Source: an uncultured Clostridia bacterium
GTDB taxonomy: Bacteria > Bacillota > Clostridia > Christensenellales > Borkfalkiaceae
DNA: 7,211 nt
Reading direction: 5' to 3'
Assembly: GCA_900557285.1 (NCBI GenBank)
Contig: USSJ01000062.1
Coordinates: 1 to 7,211, forward strand
Positions 6,004-7,211 of the stretch are shown in pieces (position 1 is the stretch's first letter; the number at the start of each line of letters is the position of its first letter). A program made the position numbers and the translations under genes. Under the pieces are notes generated by a model, which made no database searches, was not told the origin of the DNA, and worked only from the letters and a program-made list of their open reading frames with translations.

Positions 6004-6423
6004 ATGAATAAGGTATATTTGATCGGAAACCTGACGCGCGATCCGGAACTTTCGGAAACAAACAGCGGGGTAGCCGTTTGCCGCTTCGGCATTGCAGTCT
6101 CGCGCAGATTTGCGCAGGGCGGCGACGCGGAGCGCCAGACCGACTTCTTTAACTGCACCGCTTGGCGCGGACTTGCGGAAAACGTTGCACGTTTCTGCAA
6201 AAAGGGAAACAAAGTTGCCGTAGCCGGAAGCATTCAGATCCGCAATTTCGAGGACAATTCCGGACAGAAACGCACTTACGTCGATATCGTTTGCGACGAT
6301 GTGGAATTTTTAACGCCGAAGGGCAGCAACGCGGACAGCGACGATTATTCCGCCCCTGCTCCCGCAGCCAAGAAAAAACCCGCCCTCGAAGCGTTTGACG
6401 ACGATTCAGACATTCCGTTCTGA
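6004..6423 (+). CDS. ssb: Single-stranded DNA-binding protein
   Basis: A 139-residue SSB that coats single-stranded DNA during replication and repair, normally as a homotetramer. The OB fold occupies ~1-105: MNKVYLIGNLTRDPEL start, FNCTAWRGLAENVARFCKKG in the middle, and GSIQIRNFEDNSGQKRTYVDIVCDDVEFL at the end. A short low-complexity linker (Ser/Asp/Ala/Pro/Lys) leads to the acidic tip DDDSDIPF, the conserved docking peptide for partner proteins. It starts 15 nt after rpsF. The nearest Shine-Dalgarno-like string (TGAGG, 5986-5990, overlapping the rpsF stop) is 13 nt from the ATG, which is long, so efficient translation may depend on coupling to rpsF. Standard position between rpsF and rpsR. 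Confidence 0.97.
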   Translation: MNKVYLIGNLTRDPELSETNSGVAVCRFGIAVSRRFAQGGDAERQTDFFNCTAWRGLAENVARFCKKGNKVAVAGSIQIRNFEDNSGQKRTYVDIVCDDVEFLTPKGSNADSDDYSAPAPAAKKKPALEAFDDDSDIPF

Positions 6424-6508
6424 TCGCCGCGTGCAAATCAAGACCATTCCAATTTACGGCGTCCTTTCACAAGGTTTGTCGTACCAAAATTTTTAAAGGA
6501 GAAGTATC

Positions 6509-6754
6509 ATGGAAGAAAAAACCGTCAGAAAGCCCATGAAGAGAACTTCCCGCAGAAAGGTTTGCGCTTTCTGCCAGGAGAAGGTCGAAGCGATCGACTA
6601 TAAAGACGTTAACCGCCTGAAAAAGTTCATTACCGAAGGCGGAAAAATTCTCCCCCGCCGCATGAGCGGTGTGTGCGCTATGCACCAGAGAGAGCTGTCC
6701 AACGCCATCAAAAAGGCGCGCATCGTAGCTCTTCTGCCTTTCAAAGGAGAGTAA
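6509..6754 (+). CDS. rpsR: Small ribosomal subunit protein S18 (bS18), zinc-binding form
   Basis: An 81-residue protein of the 30S platform and partner of S6. It has a basic N-terminal tail ([10 protein letters not shown]), then [34 protein letters not shown] and a [25 protein letters not shown] tail, all family hallmarks. The four likely metal ligands C19, C22, C56 and H59 are present, so this is the zinc-containing ('C+') type. AAAGGAG (6495-6501) lies 7 nt before the ATG. The 85-nt gap to ssb shows no terminator or promoter I would defend. Last gene of the operon, with a terminator 12 nt after its stop. Confidence 0.97.
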   Translation: MEEKTVRKPMKRTSRRKVCAFCQEKVEAIDYKDVNRLKKFITEGGKILPRRMSGVCAMHQRELSNAIKKARIVALLPFKGE

Positions 6755-6766
6755 TTTCAGAAATAT

Positions 6767-6797
6767 TCGCCGCAGGATCTCCTGCGGCGATTTTTTT
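6767..6797 (+). terminator. Rho-independent terminator of rpsF-ssb-rpsR
   Basis: The GC-rich stem TCGCCGCAGG (6767-6776) pairs with CCTGCGGCGA (6781-6790) around ATCT and is followed by seven T (6791-6797). It lies directly after rpsR. Confidence 0.95.
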
Positions 6798-7211
6798 ATT
6801 CTCAAAACAAAATTTAAAAATCAATTTATTTTTAAGCTTCAATTACCGACATTAAGACAATATTATCGAAAAAAAACCGAAAAACGGTGAAAACATAAAC
6901 GACTTACCGACCTTCAAAAACATGGAAGACAATGAACTTGCTTATGGATCGGAGTTAGCTGTCCTGCCGTAAACGGTCAGATATTTTAAAAAACGTGAAA
7001 AATAAAGATCAAAAATTTAATTTTCGGTGCAAACACAAACATGCCGCGGCGCGCAAATTTGCGCGCCGCGGGATGTTTATTTAAAAGCTGACCTGACTAT
7101 TTTTTACGGCAACATATGCCCTTATTTCCGATTTCTCCCCTTTCGCCGAGCACAGCCGATCGTGAAAAACTTTTTCCATGTTTTTTAAACGACCGCCGCG
7201 GCGAGATATCC
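6798..7211. other. AT-rich non-coding tail region
   Basis: About 410 bases without a confident gene. Composition is clearly more AT-rich than the operon to the left (A-runs, AAATTTAA tracts). It contains short hairpins (ACCG/CGGT at 6876-6888, CTG-CCGT/ACGG-T-CAG at 6964-6980), one 38-codon open stretch on the + strand (6856-6972), and the long palindrome at 7037-7078. Between the palindrome and the right edge, the - strand has short open frames running off the window; none can be assigned. Confidence 0.6.
7037..7078. terminator. Long palindrome, possible bidirectional terminator
   Basis: Two 21-nt arms meet with no spacer: a perfect 28-bp palindromic core (7044-7071, GC-rich with AAATTT at the centre), a single G:G mismatch (7043/7072), then AAACAT/ATGTTT (7037-7042 and 7073-7078). 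As RNA it folds the same on either strand. Flanking T content is modest on both sides (GTTTATTT on +, GTTTGTGTTT on -), so termination is plausible but not textbook. It may separate the rpsR unit from a convergent gene beyond the right edge. Confidence 0.5.

Noticed and set aside
6868..6892. - strand terminator (ACCG-TTTTT-CGGT followed by a T-run)
   Set aside because: The stem is only 4 bp and there is no - strand gene in front of it that I can support.
7081..7211. 3' end of a - strand gene at the right edge (open frame to stop at 7081-7083, or alternatively a frame ending at 7185-7187)
   Set aside because: Two different - frames run off the edge; 43 and 8 codons are too few to judge. The longer one uses ATA, AGG and AGT codons that are rare in the confident genes. 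A convergent gene is plausible because of the palindrome but cannot be called.

Overview
The window reads as a chromosomal segment of a member of the Bacillota (Firmicutes), most likely a clostridial anaerobe. This rests on the rpsF-ssb-rpsR order, strong GGAGG-type ribosome binding sites, textbook sigma-A promoters (TTGACT/TTGATT, 17-nt spacers, TATAAT), a zinc-binding S18, and an RNA leader on rpsF that fits the S6:S18 autoregulatory type. Coding sequence is about half G+C and the intergenic spacers are visibly more AT-rich. Lineage below class level cannot be read from this sequence. All confident genes are on the + strand.

Left block (1-1660): the 3' end of a CCA tRNA nucleotidyltransferase gene overlaps the start of rmuC by ATGA, so the two are probably translationally coupled. 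rmuC is complete and encodes a membrane-anchored coiled-coil protein with the RmuC domain. A 397-base spacer without a convincing gene follows (1661-2057). It holds two inverted-repeat structures, a T-rich tract and, at its end, a sigma-A-like promoter.

Central block (2023-5375): this is the unusual part. The promoter predicts a transcription start at the A of the ATG of a 100-residue cupin-like gene, so that mRNA may be leaderless. Twelve bases downstream, behind a strong ribosome binding site, lies a 965-residue protein with one N-terminal membrane anchor. The rest is probably outside the cell and is built from degenerate 32-38-residue helical repeats flanked by two beta-rich blocks carrying a recurring Leu-Tyr motif. 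A perfect 19-bp hairpin with a short T-run closes this two-gene unit. I do not recognise either protein as a named family; they are the best candidate here for an undescribed system, probably at the cell envelope.

Right block (5376-7211): a spacer with degenerate ~39-nt tandem repeats leads into a strong promoter and structured leader, then rpsF (S6), ssb and rpsR (S18), ending in a canonical rho-independent terminator. The last ~410 bases are AT-rich and hold no callable gene, but contain a long, almost perfect palindrome that may be a terminator between convergent transcription units.
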